A stretch of DNA of 64,000 bases from Kocuria rhizophila DC2201 (GCF_000010285.1 NC_010617.1:1674001-1738000); one strand, 5' to 3'; shown: positions 53,934 through 63,391, numbered from the stretch's first letter. Program-made: numbers and translations. Notes: a model not told the origin generated them from the sequence alone.

Positions 53934-55853
53934 TCAGCGCTTGGGCGCGAGCACCGCGTGCAGGGCCTCCAGCACCGAGTGGTCCTCGATGGTGGAGGGC
54001 ACCGTGTACTGCTCGCCGTCGGCCATCTGGCGCATGGTCTTGCGCAGGATCTTGCCCGAGCGCGTCTTGGGCAGGGCGTCCACCACGGCCACGTCCTTGA
54101 AGTCCGCCACCGGGCCGATCTGCGAGCGCACCATGGTCACGAGGTCCTCGGCCAGCTGCTCCTGGGTGATCTCCGCACCGGTCTTGAGCACCACGTACCC
54201 GGAGGGCCGCTGCCCCTTGAGGGGGTCGTTGACGCCGATCACCGCGCACTCGGCCACGTCGGGGTGGGTGGCGACGATCTGCTCCATCTGCCCCGTGGAC
54301 AGCCGGTGCCCGGAGACGTTGATGACGTCGTCGGTGCGGCCCATCACGAACACGTAGCCGTTCTCGTCGATGTACCCGGAGTCCCCCGTGGCGTAGTAGC
54401 CCGGGAACGCGGAGAGGTAGGAGGAGACGAAGCGCTCGTCTTTGCCCCACAGGGTGCTGAGCGTGCCGGGAGGCAAGGGCAGGCGCACCGCGATGTTGCC
54501 CTCCTCGCCCGGACCCAGCGGCTCCCCCAGCGGGTCGAGGATCTCCACGTGGAAACCGGGCACGGGCACCGTGGGGGACCCCGCCACGATGGGCAGCTTC
54601 TCGATCCCGAACGGGTTGGCGCAGATGGCCCAGCCGGTCTCGGTCTGCCACCAGTGGTCCACCACGGGTACATCCAGCACCGTGGAGGCCCACCTGTAGG
54701 TCTCGGGGTCCAGCCGCTCCCCCGCCACGAACAGTGCCTGCAGGGACGAGATGTCGTGCTGCTTCACGAAGTCCCCCTCGGGATCCGCCTTGCGGATCGC
54801 CCGCAGTGCGGTGGGAGCCGTGAACAGCACCTTGACCCCGTGCTCCTCGACGCGCTGCCAGAACGCACCGGCGTCCGGGGTGCCCACGGGCTTGCCCTCG
54901 TAGACCACCGTGGTGGCGCCCGCCAGCAGGGGTGCGTAGACGATGTAGGAGTGGCCCACCACCCAGCCGACGTCCGAGGCGGTCCACATCACGTCCCCGG
55001 CGGAGACGTCGTAGATGTTGACCATGGACCAGCTCAGAGCCACCGCGTGGCCGCCGTTGTCTCGGACCACGCCCTTGGGCTTGCCCGTGGTTCCGGACGT
55101 GTAGAGGATGTACAGCGGATCGGTGGCCGCCACGGTCACCGGCTCGGCCGGCGCCACGCCGTCCTGCGCCTCGCTCCACGACAGCCACGCCGGCCCGCCC
55201 GCTTCCTGCGAGCGCTCCCGGGCCTCGGCCACCGTGGTGGTGAAGCCGTCCCGCTCGTGGACCAGCACCGCCGACGGCGCGTGCTCACTGATCTGCAGGG
55301 CCTCTTCGATCGCGGGCAGGTACTCGATGCGCCGCTTGGGCTCCACCCCGCCGGAGGCCGTCACGATGGCCACGGGTCGGGAGTCGTCGATGCGGCTGGC
55401 CAGCTCGCGGGGCGCGAACCCTCCGAAGACCACGGAGTGCACAGCGCCCAACCGGGCGCACGCCAGCATGGCAATGACCGACTCGGCGATCATGGGCATG
55501 TAGAGCAGCACGCGGTCACCCTTGGTGACGCCCTGCGCTGCGAGCGCGCCGGCGAAGAGGGCGACCTTCTCCTGCAACTGCGCGTACGTGATGTGCTCCT
55601 GGACCCCGAGCACGGCGGAGTCGTAGATCAGGGCCGTGCGGTCCCCGTGGCCCGCGGCCACGTGGCGGTCCACGGCGTTGACGCACGTGTTCAGCTCGCC
55701 GTCCGGGAACCAGCGGTAGAGGGGTGCGGCGGAGTCGTCCAGGGCACGGGTGGGCGGGGTCACCCACTGCACGGCGTCGGCGGCGTCCAACCAGAAGCGC
55801 TCGGGGTCCTCCACGCTCGCGCGGTAGACGGATTCGTACGTGGGCTGCGGCAT
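53934..55853 (-). CDS. prpE: Propionyl-CoA synthetase (PrpE type)
   Basis: Activates propionate, and perhaps acetate, to acyl-CoA through an adenylate. The 639-residue protein has the AMP loop YTSGTTGKPKG (about 247-257) followed by the VVRDNGGHAVAL sequence usual in PrpE, the WWQTETGW acyl-pocket block, GDSGYIDENG and the C-terminal RSGKILRK lysine that acetylation can control. PrpE is favoured over acetyl-CoA synthetase because of that block and the divergent prp operon. Promoter TTGCCG/TAGAGT lies about 40-70 bp upstream. Confidence 0.9.
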   Translation of the reverse strand: MPQPTYESVYRASVEDPERFWLDAADAVQWVTPPTRALDDSAAPLYRWFPDGELNTCVNAVDRHVAAGHGDRTALIYDSAVLGVQEHITYAQLQEKVALFAGALAAQGVTKGDRVLLYMPMIAESVIAMLACARLGAVHSVVFGGFAPRELASRIDDSRPVAIVTASGGVEPKRRIEYLPAIEEALQISEHAPSAVLVHERDGFTTTVAEARERSQEAGGPAWLSWSEAQDGVAPAEPVTVAATDPLYILYTSGTTGKPKGVVRDNGGHAVALSWSMVNIYDVSAGDVMWTASDVGWVVGHSYIVYAPLLAGATTVVYEGKPVGTPDAGAFWQRVEEHGVKVLFTAPTALRAIRKADPEGDFVKQHDISSLQALFVAGERLDPETYRWASTVLDVPVVDHWWQTETGWAICANPFGIEKLPIVAGSPTVPVPGFHVEILDPLGEPLGPGEEGNIAVRLPLPPGTLSTLWGKDERFVSSYLSAFPGYYATGDSGYIDENGYVFVMGRTDDVINVSGHRLSTGQMEQIVATHPDVAECAVIGVNDPLKGQRPSGYVVLKTGAEITQEQLAEDLVTMVRSQIGPVADFKDVAVVDALPKTRSGKILRKTMRQMADGEQYTVPSTIEDHSVLEALHAVLAPKR

Positions 55854-55898
55854 GACGTCCTCCGGAAGTGGTGCTGGGGCGGGCTCGGGCGTACCGTC

Positions 55899-55927
55899 AC
55901 TCTAGTGTCGCGAGTCACACGCGGCAA
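55899..55927 (-). promoter_or_regulatory. Promoter of prpE
   Basis: Minus-strand -35 TTGCCG (55927-55922), a 17-bp spacer and -10 TAGAGT (55904-55899). Expected start near 55892, leaving a leader of about 38 bases. The left operator (55934-55941) sits directly upstream of the -35. Confidence 0.65.
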
Positions 55928-55933
55928 GGGTTT

Positions 55934-55941
55934 TGTATACA
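55934..55941. promoter_or_regulatory. GntR-type operator, left copy
   Basis: TGTATACA, a perfect palindrome of the kind bound by FCD-type GntR regulators. It lies just upstream of the prpE -35 element and 63 bp, centre to centre, from the second copy. Confidence 0.65.
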
Positions 55942-55945
55942 CAAG

Positions 55946-55965
55946 GCATCCCGATTCCGGGATGC
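55946..55965. repeat. Inverted repeat between the two operators
   Basis: GCATCCCG (55946-55953) and CGGGATGC (55958-55965) are perfect 8-bp arms around ATTC. It may be a binding site for a second regulator or a structural element in the 63-bp spacer. Confidence 0.55.
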
Positions 55966-55977
55966 AGCCCAAAACAG

Positions 55978-56006
55978 TTGGCCTCAACCTGCCGGGTGTA
56001 TACACT
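55978..56006 (+). promoter_or_regulatory. Promoter of gntR-prpDBC
   Basis: -35 TTGGCC (55978-55983), a 17-bp spacer and -10 TACACT (56001-56006). Expected start near 56013, about 22 bases before the ATG. The right operator covers the -10, so the regulator should repress it. Confidence 0.65.
55996..56005. promoter_or_regulatory. GntR-type operator, right copy
   Basis: GTGTATACAC, a perfect 10-bp palindrome containing the same TGTATACA core as the left copy. It overlaps the -10 element of the gntR-prpDBC promoter. Confidence 0.7.
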
Positions 56007-56034
56007 GAAGGAGTTCTACACGTCAGGAGGAGCC

Positions 56035-56694
56035 ATGCGAGCTGGTGAGCGCGCCTACCGCGAGCTGCGCGCGGACATCGTGTCCTGGCGTCTGGTCCCC
56101 GGCCAGGTGCTCGGGGAGGTGGACCTCTCCGAGCGGCTCGGAATCTCGCGCACCCCGGTGCGCGAGGCCCTGTCCCGGCTCACCGCGGACGGGCTGACCG
56201 AACCGCACAACGGCCGCGGCGTCGTCGTCAGCGCGATCTCCTCAGAGGACGTCCGCGCGCTGTACGAGCTGCGGGACACCCTGGACTGCCGGGCCGCCGA
56301 GCTGGCGGCCGTGCGCGGGGACGCGCAGACGTTCCGCGAGCTCGCGGAGCAGCTCTCCCACGCCGCGGAGACGCTCTCCGACGATCCCGACCACGCCGCG
56401 TACTACGCCCTCGTGGACCGGATGGACGCGGAGATCGACGCCGCCGCGGGCAACCCCTACCTGCAGCAGGCGCTGTCGAACGTGCGGCTGCACCTCGCCC
56501 GCGTGCGCAGGCTCTCCACGTCCAACCCGCGGCGCCTGGCCGTGGCCGCCGCGGAGCACGAGGCGATCGCCCGCGCGATCGCCGAGGGCGAGCCCGCCCT
56601 GGCCGTGGCCACCACTCGGGTGCACCTGAAGAACGCGCTCGGCAACGCCCTGCGCACCCCCGCACTCGCCCCGGCACCGCCGGTGGCCTCCTGA
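56035..56694 (+). CDS. GntR-family (FCD) regulator of the propionate genes
   Basis: A 219-residue GntR regulator. The winged helix (about residues 5-70) includes [23 protein letters not shown], and the C-terminal all-helical FCD domain (about 77-210) has the metal/ligand histidines in [11 protein letters not shown] and the final [13 protein letters not shown] segment. AGGAGG stands four bases before the ATG. It is the first gene of the prpDBC operon and divergent from prpE; two TGTATACA sites flank its promoter. 2-Methylcitrate or a propionyl-CoA derivative is the likely signal, by inference from context. Confidence 0.92.
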   Translation: MRAGERAYRELRADIVSWRLVPGQVLGEVDLSERLGISRTPVREALSRLTADGLTEPHNGRGVVVSAISSEDVRALYELRDTLDCRAAELAAVRGDAQTFRELAEQLSHAAETLSDDPDHAAYYALVDRMDAEIDAAAGNPYLQQALSNVRLHLARVRRLSTSNPRRLAVAAAEHEAIARAIAEGEPALAVATTRVHLKNALGNALRTPALAPAPPVAS

Positions 56695-56752
56695 CCCGCC
56701 GCCCCGCGCGGCCCGCACACCATCCCACGACCCGTCAGCGAAAGGAACGCCC

Positions 56753-58285
56753 GTGACCGTCACACACACCGTGCGCACGTACTCGTCCAAGGAGGAGCTG
56801 CCCCGTGAGGAGCAGCTCGCCCACAAGCTCGCCTCCGTGGCCACCGATCCCGTGGCCGTGGAGCCCGAGGTGGTGGACATGGTGGTCAACCGGATCATCG
56901 ACAACGCCTCCGTCGCCATCGCGTCCCTGAACCGCGGGCCGATCGTCTCCGCCCGCTCCCAGGCGCTGTGCCACAAGGTGGCACCCGGGGCCGGCTTCTC
57001 CGGCCAGGGCTCCCTGCTCTACGGCGCCCCGGAGGACGACGCCGCCGTGTCCCCCGAGTGGGCCGCGTGGGCCAACGGGGTGGCCGTGCGCGAGCTGGAC
57101 TACCACGACACCTTCCTCTCCGCCGAGTACTCCCACCCCGGTGACAACATCCCGCCGATCCTGGCCGTGGCCCAGCACGTGGGCAGCACCGGCGAGGACC
57201 TGATTCGGGGCATCGCCACCGGCTACGAGGTCCAGGTGGACCTCGTGAAGGGCATCTGCCTCCACGAGCACAAGATCGACCACATCGCGCACATCGGTCC
57301 GTCCGCCTCCGCGGGCATCGGGACCCTGCTGGGTCTGGACACCGAGACGATCTTCCAGGCCATCGGCCAGGCGCTGCACACCACCACGCAGACCCGCCAG
57401 TCCCGCAAGGGCGAGATCTCCACGTGGAAGGCCCACGCCCCCGCGTTCGCCGGGAAGATGGCCGTGGAGGCCGTGGACCGTGCGATGCGCGGACAGACCT
57501 CCCCCACCCCCATCTACGAGGGCGAGGACGGCGTGATCGCGTGGCTGCTGTCCGGTCCGAAGGCCAGCTACGAGGTGCCCCTGCCCGCCCCGGGCGAGGC
57601 CAAGCGCGCCATCCTGGACACCTACACCAAGGAGCACTCCGCGGAGTACCAGGCGCAGGCGTGGATCGACCTCGCCCGCAAGCTGCACCGCGAGCACCCC
57701 GAGGTCACGGACCCCGCCAACGTGGAGTCGGTGCTCATCAAGACCTCCCACCACACCCACTACGTGATCGGCTCCGGGGCCAACGACCCCCAGAAGTACG
57801 ATCCCACCGCCTCGCGCGAGACCCTGGACCACTCGATCCCCTACATCTTCACGGTCGCCCTGCAGGACGGCGCATGGCACCACGTGGACTCCTACGCGCC
57901 GGAGCGCGCCGGCCGCCCGGACACCGTGGAGCTGTGGCACAAGGTCACCACGGAGGAGGATCCCGAGTGGACCCGCCGCTACCACTCCCTGGACATCTCC
58001 GAAAAGGCGTTCGGCGGCTCCGTGGTGATCACCATGAAGGACGGCACCGTGATCACGGACGAGATCGCCGTCGCGGACGCCCACCCACTCGGGGCCCGGC
58101 CGTTCGCCCGCGAGCAGTACATCACCAAGTTCCGCACCCTGGCCGAGGGCCTGGTGGCTCCCGAGGAGATCGAGCGCTTCCTGGACGCCGTCCAGCGCCT
58201 GCCCGAGCTCAAGGCCGGGGAGCTCGGCCAGCTCAACATCGCCGCGGCCGTGGGCCTGGAGAAGTCGCCGAAGGGAATCTTCTGA
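56753..58285 (+). CDS. prpD: 2-methylcitrate dehydratase
   Basis: PrpD dehydrates 2-methylcitrate to 2-methyl-cis-aconitate. The 510-residue protein belongs to the MmgE/PrpD family: [12 protein letters not shown] near residue 52, the active-site block [30 protein letters not shown] and the [15 protein letters not shown] segment. Length is as expected. The GTG has AAAGGA about six bases before it. It lies 58 bp after the GntR gene and 2 bp before prpB. An aconitase for the next step is not in this window. Confidence 0.95.
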   Translation: MTVTHTVRTYSSKEELPREEQLAHKLASVATDPVAVEPEVVDMVVNRIIDNASVAIASLNRGPIVSARSQALCHKVAPGAGFSGQGSLLYGAPEDDAAVSPEWAAWANGVAVRELDYHDTFLSAEYSHPGDNIPPILAVAQHVGSTGEDLIRGIATGYEVQVDLVKGICLHEHKIDHIAHIGPSASAGIGTLLGLDTETIFQAIGQALHTTTQTRQSRKGEISTWKAHAPAFAGKMAVEAVDRAMRGQTSPTPIYEGEDGVIAWLLSGPKASYEVPLPAPGEAKRAILDTYTKEHSAEYQAQAWIDLARKLHREHPEVTDPANVESVLIKTSHHTHYVIGSGANDPQKYDPTASRETLDHSIPYIFTVALQDGAWHHVDSYAPERAGRPDTVELWHKVTTEEDPEWTRRYHSLDISEKAFGGSVVITMKDGTVITDEIAVADAHPLGARPFAREQYITKFRTLAEGLVAPEEIERFLDAVQRLPELKAGELGQLNIAAAVGLEKSPKGIF

Positions 58286-58287
58286 TC

Positions 58288-59199
58288 ATGCTGTACACCA
58301 CCGTGACCCCCGCTCAGAAGCGCGAGCGCTTCCGCGAGCTGCTGGCCGCGCCGGAGATCGCCCAGTTCCCGGGCGCGTTCACCCCGCTGTCCACCAAGCT
58401 CATCCAGGAGCAGGACTTCGAGGGCGTCTACATCTCCGGCGGCGTGCTGGCCAACGAGCTCGGGCTGCCGGACATCGGGCTGACCACGCTCACCGAGGTG
58501 GCCACCCGCGCCGGGCAGATCGCCCGCAGCACCGACCTGCCGTGCCTCGTGGACGCCGACACCGGCTTCGGTGAGCCCATGAACGTGGCGCGCACCGTGC
58601 AGGAGCTCGAGGACGCCGGGCTGGCCGGTTGCCACATCGAGGACCAGTTCAACCCCAAGCGCTGCGGCCACCTGGACGGCAAGAACGTGGTGGACACCGC
58701 CACCGCCGTCAAGCGCATCCGCGCCGCCGTGGAGGCCCGGCGGGACCCGAACTTCGTGGTGATGGCCCGCACCGACATCCGCGGCGTGGACGGGTTCGAC
58801 GCCGCCGTGGAGCGCGCCCGTGCCCTGGCGGACGCCGGCGCGGACGTCATCTTCCCCGAGGCCATGGCGGAGCTCTCCGAGTTCGAGCGCATGGCTGAGG
58901 CCCTGGACGTCCCGATCCTCGCCAACATGACCGAGTTCGGGAAGTCCGAGCTGTTCACCCGGCAGCAGCTGCAGGACGCGGGGGTGTCCATGATCATCTA
59001 CCCCGTGTCCCTGGAGCGCCAGGCCATGGGCGCCATCGAGCGGCTGCTCACCACCATCCGTGAGGACGGCACACAGCAGACCCAGGTGGAGAACATGCTC
59101 ACCCGCAAGCGACTCTACGAGCTGGTGGACTACACGTCCTACAACCAGTTCGACTCCGGGGTCTTCAACTTCGAGGTGCCGGGCACCCCGAACAGCTGA
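58288..59199 (+). CDS. prpB: 2-methylisocitrate lyase
   Basis: PrpB splits 2-methylisocitrate into pyruvate and succinate. The 303-residue protein has ISGGVLANELGLPDIGL near residue 50, DADTGFGEP, HIEDQFNPKRCGHLDGK with the catalytic cysteine of the K-[KR]-CGH motif, and MARTDIRGV. The PrpB-specific form of the motif separates it from isocitrate lyase. The ATG is 2 bp after the prpD stop, so the two are cotranscribed. Confidence 0.96.
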   Translation: MLYTTVTPAQKRERFRELLAAPEIAQFPGAFTPLSTKLIQEQDFEGVYISGGVLANELGLPDIGLTTLTEVATRAGQIARSTDLPCLVDADTGFGEPMNVARTVQELEDAGLAGCHIEDQFNPKRCGHLDGKNVVDTATAVKRIRAAVEARRDPNFVVMARTDIRGVDGFDAAVERARALADAGADVIFPEAMAELSEFERMAEALDVPILANMTEFGKSELFTRQQLQDAGVSMIIYPVSLERQAMGAIERLLTTIREDGTQQTQVENMLTRKRLYELVDYTSYNQFDSGVFNFEVPGTPNS

Positions 59200-59205
59200 C
59201 CCACT

Positions 59206-59239
59206 GTTCCCACCCCGCCGCATGTGGTGAGGTGGGAAC
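59206..59239 (+). repeat. Inverted repeat between prpB and prpC
   Basis: GTTCCCACC (59206-59214) and GGTGGGAAC (59231-59239) are perfect 9-bp arms 7 bp after the prpB stop, with a further GTTCCCA half-copy at about 59248. It may be a partial terminator or RNA processing site that sets prpC level, or a regulator site. Confidence 0.55.
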
Positions 59240-59281
59240 ACCCGTTCGTTCCCAGTCCACAGCTGTCGAAGGAGATCAACC

Positions 59282-60421
59282 GTGGCAGACACCGAAATCC
59301 GCAAGGGACTCGCCGGAGTGGTGGCCGACACCACCGCCGTGTCCAAGGTCAACGCCGAGACCAACTCCCTGCTCTACCGGGGCTACCCGGTGCAGGAGCT
59401 CGCCGAGAAGTGCTCCGCCGAGGAAGTGGCGCTGCTGCTGTGGACGGGTGAGCTGCCCTCCGAGGAGGAGCTCGAGGCCTTCCGCACCCTCGAGCGCGAG
59501 AACCGGGCGCTGACGCCCGAGCTCAAGCGCGTGATCGACGAGCTGCCCACCACGTGCCACCCCATGGACGTGTGCCGCACCGCGGCGTCCGTGATCGGCG
59601 CGCAGCACCCCCTCGCGGAGGACAACTCCCCCGAGGCCGAGCTGCGCAAGGCCCAGGAGCTCTTCGCCGTGATGCCGGCCGTGGTCTGCTACGACCAGCG
59701 CCGCCGCCACGGCCAGGAGCTCGTAGAGCCCCGCGAGGACCTCGACTACGCCCAGAACTTCCTGTGGATGGCGTTCGGCGAGGAGGCCGCCCCCGAGGTG
59801 GTCGACGCGTTCCGCGTGTCGATCATCCTGTACGCGGAGCACTCCTTCAACGCCTCCACGTTCACGGCCCGCGTGATCACCTCCACCCTCTCGGACCTGC
59901 ACTCCGCGGTCACCGGTGCCATCGGCGCCCTCAAGGGTCCGCTGCACGGCGGCGCCAACGAGGCCGTGATGCACACCTTCGAGGAGCTCGGGATCCGCAA
60001 GGAGGAGACCGCCGAGGAGGCCGAGAAGCGCGCCAAGGAGTGGATGGACCGGGCGCTCGCGGAGAAGAAGAAGGTCATGGGCTTCGGCCACCGCGTGTAC
60101 AAGCACGGCGACTCCCGAGTGCCCACCATGCAGGAGGCGCTGTTCCGCATGCTGGACCACTACGACCGCCAGGAGATCCTGGGGCTGTACAACGGGCTGG
60201 CCAAGTCCATGGACGAGGCCAAGTCCATCAAGCCCAACCTGGACTACCCCGCCGGGCCCACGTACTGGCTCATGGGTTTCGACATCCCCACGTTCACGCC
60301 CATCTTCGTGTGCGCCCGCATCACCGGCTGGACCGCGCACATCATGGAGCAGCGCGCAAACAACTCGCTGATCCGCCCGCTCTCGGACTACAGCGGTCCG
60401 GACGAGCGTCACCTGTCCTGA
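59282..60421 (+). CDS. prpC: 2-methylcitrate synthase
   Basis: PrpC condenses propionyl-CoA with oxaloacetate to 2-methylcitrate. The 379-residue protein is a short type I citrate synthase form, with GPLHGGANE (first active-site histidine), GFGHRVYKHGDSR (second histidine and substrate arginine) and the IMEQRANNSLIRP C-terminal block. Length and operon context favour methylcitrate synthase over the longer type II citrate synthase; some side activity with acetyl-CoA is usual. GTG start with AAGGAG about seven bases upstream. Confidence 0.94.
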   Translation: MADTEIRKGLAGVVADTTAVSKVNAETNSLLYRGYPVQELAEKCSAEEVALLLWTGELPSEEELEAFRTLERENRALTPELKRVIDELPTTCHPMDVCRTAASVIGAQHPLAEDNSPEAELRKAQELFAVMPAVVCYDQRRRHGQELVEPREDLDYAQNFLWMAFGEEAAPEVVDAFRVSIILYAEHSFNASTFTARVITSTLSDLHSAVTGAIGALKGPLHGGANEAVMHTFEELGIRKEETAEEAEKRAKEWMDRALAEKKKVMGFGHRVYKHGDSRVPTMQEALFRMLDHYDRQEILGLYNGLAKSMDEAKSIKPNLDYPAGPTYWLMGFDIPTFTPIFVCARITGWTAHIMEQRANNSLIRPLSDYSGPDERHLS

Positions 60422-60433
60422 GCTTGGGACACC

Positions 60434-60480
60434 ACGACGGCCCGCCGCCCCTTCACACGTGAGAGGTGGCGGGCCGTCGT
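60434..60480. terminator. Bidirectional terminator between prpC and the carboxypeptidase gene
   Basis: A perfect 13-bp stem: ACGACGGCCCGCC (60434-60446) with GGCGGGCCGTCGT (60468-60480). It lies at the convergent ends of prpC (60421) and the carboxypeptidase (60480). Confidence 0.85.
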
Positions 60481-61460
60481 CAGTACTTTGGGGCCCGCGG
60501 CAGACCCATGTAGGACTCCACCGTCGCGGACCCGCTGTTCTTCAAACTCGTGGCCGTGGCGGTGCCCACGTAGCGCAGGTGCCACGGTTCGTAGGCGTAC
60601 CCGGTGGTTGCGGTGTGCCCGTTGGGGTAGCGCACCACGAACCCGTAGGTGTGCCCGTTCGCGGCGATCCACTTCCCCTGTGGGGTGTTGCCGAAGCACG
60701 GGAGCAGACCGCAGGTGGCCCCGGGGGCGCCCACGTCGATCGCGAGGCCGGTCTGATGTTCGGAGTGACCGGCCCGCGCGGAAATGGTGTCGGCGGTGGC
60801 CTGTCCGTACAGGGCCGTGTACTCGCGGTAGAGGCGCGCTTGGGTGCCGTGGTCGCGGTACCCGCTCACCGGGACCAGCGTGACCCCCTGTGTGGCCGCG
60901 GCACGGCTCATGCGCTGGTAGGCCGCTGCGGCGTCGTCCCGTAGCAGGACTCCCCCGCCCACCGAACGTAACGGAGCCGGGGCGTAGGTGAGCGGGGACA
61001 GCGGGCGTTTCTTGTTCACGACCACGGACACGCTGCGGGCATCGTCGATACCCCGGTACACCCGCGCTCCTCCCTGGGCGGTCCAGGTGATGCGGCCTCG
61101 CTGATAGCGGACCTCGCACGTGCCACCCGTGCAGGTCTCACGCGTCACGGGGTACCCCAGGGCCCCGTGCTCGGAGCCCTCCGCGCGCCACTTCGCCAGG
61201 ATCCCGCCGCGCTGGGCCCGCGCACCGGTCGTGGACGTCCAGTGGATCGTGCCCTTCTGGTACTGCCGATAGCAGCCGCGGTCCCGCAGGCCACAACGTT
61301 CGGCGGACGTGGGCTTGCCCAACCATGCGCCGGGATTCGGCAGGGCGCGGTACTCGTTGTCGATCCCCGCCCCGGCGTGGGCCGGTACCATGCCGCCCAC
61401 GAGCAGCAGCGCGGCCAACAGGGCGGTGAGCAGGGCCGGGCGACGCATGACGGTTCGCAT
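60480..61460 (-). CDS. Secreted VanY-type D-alanyl-D-alanine carboxypeptidase with LGFP repeats
   Basis: A 326-residue exported peptidase that trims terminal D-Ala from wall stem peptides. It has a signal peptide (about 1-29), two LGFP-like wall-binding repeats (about 40-95 and 98-140), and a VanY/DD-carboxypeptidase domain (about 165-300) with zinc ligands in SEHQTGLAID (H235, D242) and EPWH (E291, H294). Cysteines occur as close pairs (56/63, 110/115, 250/255), suggesting disulphides outside the cell. ATG 61460 starts the signal peptide; ATG 61448 is possible. No ribosome site is clear; TATCGT lies eight bases upstream, so it may be leaderless. Confidence 0.9.
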   Translation of the reverse strand: MRTVMRRPALLTALLAALLLVGGMVPAHAGAGIDNEYRALPNPGAWLGKPTSAERCGLRDRGCYRQYQKGTIHWTSTTGARAQRGGILAKWRAEGSEHGALGYPVTRETCTGGTCEVRYQRGRITWTAQGGARVYRGIDDARSVSVVVNKKRPLSPLTYAPAPLRSVGGGVLLRDDAAAAYQRMSRAAATQGVTLVPVSGYRDHGTQARLYREYTALYGQATADTISARAGHSEHQTGLAIDVGAPGATCGLLPCFGNTPQGKWIAANGHTYGFVVRYPNGHTATTGYAYEPWHLRYVGTATATSLKNSGSATVESYMGLPRAPKY

Positions 61461-61688
61461 GAGGCCACGATAGGTGCTGCGCGTGACGCGCGGTAGGCCT
61501 ATGGGCGAACAGCCGACGACGCCGCTCCCCACCCCTCGCGGGCCCGGCGCCCACGCACGGGAGGTCCCGGGCTCCGGGCGGTGCAGCGGGCGACGTCGCC
61601 GGCTCGGTGTGCGGGCGGAACGTCACCCACTCCGTGTGCTGCGGCTCCCGAGGTGGTCGGCTCAGCGTGCGGCCCCGACGCTGCCGGC

Positions 61689-62735
61689 TCAGCGCGCTCG
61701 CGGGTGGGACGTCGCGTAGACCTCGCGCAGGGACTCCACGGACACGCGCGTGTAGATCTGGGTCGTGGCCAGGGAGGCGTGACCCAGCAGTTCCTGCACG
61801 ACCCGCAGGTCCGCGCCGCCCTCGAGCAGGTGCGTGGCGAACGAGTGGCGCAGAGTGTGCGGCGTGATCCGCTCCTCCTGGTGGATCGTGCGCGCGGCGT
61901 CCTTGACCATGTTCCACGCCGTCTGCCGCGAGATCCGCGTGCCGCGAGCATTGAGGAACACCGCCGGGCTCCCCCGACCGTGCCGCGCCAACTCGGGGCG
62001 GGCCCGGATAAGGTAGCGGTCCAGGGCCGCCACGGCGAACGATCCCACGGGCACGAGCCGTTGCTTGGCGCCCTTGCCCGTCACACGGATCAGGGCGAGG
62101 TCCTCATCGTGCAGACCGGCGAGGTCGTCCACGTCCAGCGCGACGGCCTCGGAGATACGCGCACCCGTGGCATACAGCAGTTCGAGGAACGCCCGGGCCC
62201 GCAGTCCCGCGGGTGTGTCCGGGTCCGGGGCGGCCAGGAGGTTCTCGACCTCCGTGACGCCGATGGCCTTGGGCAGCCGCTGCGGCGGCATGGGCGGGCT
62301 CACGCGGGACGCGACGTCCGTGTCCACGCTCGACTCCGTGACCCAGAACGCGTGGGCCCCCCGCACCGCCGCGAGCACCCGCGCACTGCTGCGCGCGGAC
62401 AGGGCCGGGTGGGCGGCGTCGCCCTCGCGGATGCGCCGCACGAACGCCCGCACGTGATCGGCCGTGATGTCCCTGGGCACGCGCACGTGCGCGGCGGTCG
62501 CCGTGAGGTGCTGCAGGTAGCGCGCGAGGTCCCGGCGGTACGCGCTCACGGTGTTCGCGGCGAGTCCGCGCTCGACCACGAGGTGGTCCAGGTATCGCGC
62601 CACGGCCCGCCGCAGTTCCGGTGCGGCCTCCGCCTCGGTCGTCGAGGCCGACGGCGCCGCACCCGCCCTCGGTCCCCCGTCCACGATCGGCAGTGGTTCG
62701 GTGATGGGACCGTGCGACTCGAGGGAGTCGTTCAC
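61689..62735 (-). CDS. xerD: XerD-type site-specific tyrosine recombinase
   Basis: XerD, with XerC, resolves chromosome dimers at dif. The 348-residue protein has an N-terminal SAM-like core-binding domain and a catalytic domain with all residues: Arg in TGARISE, Lys in [16 protein letters not shown] (His and Arg), LGHAS (His) and the tyrosine nucleophile in TTQIYTRV. The GTG at 62735 overlaps the NUDIX stop (GTGA), which favours it over ATG 62762. A disordered N-terminal stretch of about 40 residues precedes the fold. The 228 bp beyond its stop hold a degenerate repeat but no gene. Confidence 0.93.
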   Translation of the reverse strand: MNDSLESHGPITEPLPIVDGGPRAGAAPSASTTEAEAAPELRRAVARYLDHLVVERGLAANTVSAYRRDLARYLQHLTATAAHVRVPRDITADHVRAFVRRIREGDAAHPALSARSSARVLAAVRGAHAFWVTESSVDTDVASRVSPPMPPQRLPKAIGVTEVENLLAAPDPDTPAGLRARAFLELLYATGARISEAVALDVDDLAGLHDEDLALIRVTGKGAKQRLVPVGSFAVAALDRYLIRARPELARHGRGSPAVFLNARGTRISRQTAWNMVKDAARTIHQEERITPHTLRHSFATHLLEGGADLRVVQELLGHASLATTQIYTRVSVESLREVYATSHPRAR

Positions 62736-63388
62736 CCCTCGTGCCGCGGCCGCGAGGTCCATTCGGCGTCCGGTGCGCGCAGCGTGGCCCAGTCCCGGGA
62801 CCGCGCGATGTGCGTGGCGAGGATGCCGAGCGTGGCCGTAGGGGACGTGATCCGCCCGGCCATGACCGCGGCCACGGCGTCGTCGAGGTCCGCGAAACCA
62901 GCCACGATCTCCGCCTCCTCGCCCTCGCGTTCGAACCGCTCGGACTCGGGGACCTCGCTCAGGTCACGGGCCAAGAAGATCCGGTTGGCCTCCGCCGAGG
63001 AGCCTGGCGAGTTGTCGAAGTCCACGAGCGTGTGCCACGTCCGGGCCGTGAGATCCGCTTCCTCGCCCAGCTCGCGCTGGGCCGCCTGCAGCGCGGGTTC
63101 CCCGGACACATCGAGCAGCCCCGCTGGGATCTCCCACATCCGCTTGCGCACGGGGTGGCGGTACTGGTTGATGAGCAGGATCCGTTCCTTCTCGTCCAGC
63201 ACGACCATGGACACCGCCCCCGGGTGCGTGATGAACTCCCGGGTCAGCGGTTCCTCCTGGCCCGCCATGCGGAAGGACTCACTGCACACGTCCCAGATGG
63301 CGCCGTCGTAGACGGTCCGCGAATCCGTGACGGTGTGCGGATCTGGGCGATCCGTCAGCTGCTCGGCGGTGATGCTCGTGTACTCCAC
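62732..63388 (-). CDS. ADP-ribose pyrophosphatase, NUDIX family
   Basis: A 218-residue NUDIX hydrolase of the ADP-ribose pyrophosphatase type (Rv1700 position). The box spans about residues 90-113: [15 protein letters not shown] then RELGEEAD. It has one residue more than the textbook spacing between G and E, as I recall for this subfamily, and Asp where the last Gly is usual. The metal-binding REL-EE core (R105-E110) is intact. It lies 3 bp after pyrG and overlaps xerD, an order conserved in related actinobacteria. Confidence 0.9.
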   Translation of the reverse strand: MEYTSITAEQLTDRPDPHTVTDSRTVYDGAIWDVCSESFRMAGQEEPLTREFITHPGAVSMVVLDEKERILLINQYRHPVRKRMWEIPAGLLDVSGEPALQAAQRELGEEADLTARTWHTLVDFDNSPGSSAEANRIFLARDLSEVPESERFEREGEEAEIVAGFADLDDAVAAVMAGRITSPTATLGILATHIARSRDWATLRAPDAEWTSRPRHEG

Positions 63389-63391
63389 GGC

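Noticed and set aside
61461-61688. A coding extension or small gene past xerD in the degenerate GCCGGCTC(A/G)G repeats
   Set aside because: About three diverged copies are visible, but no start with a ribosome site or protein-like composition; treated as non-coding.
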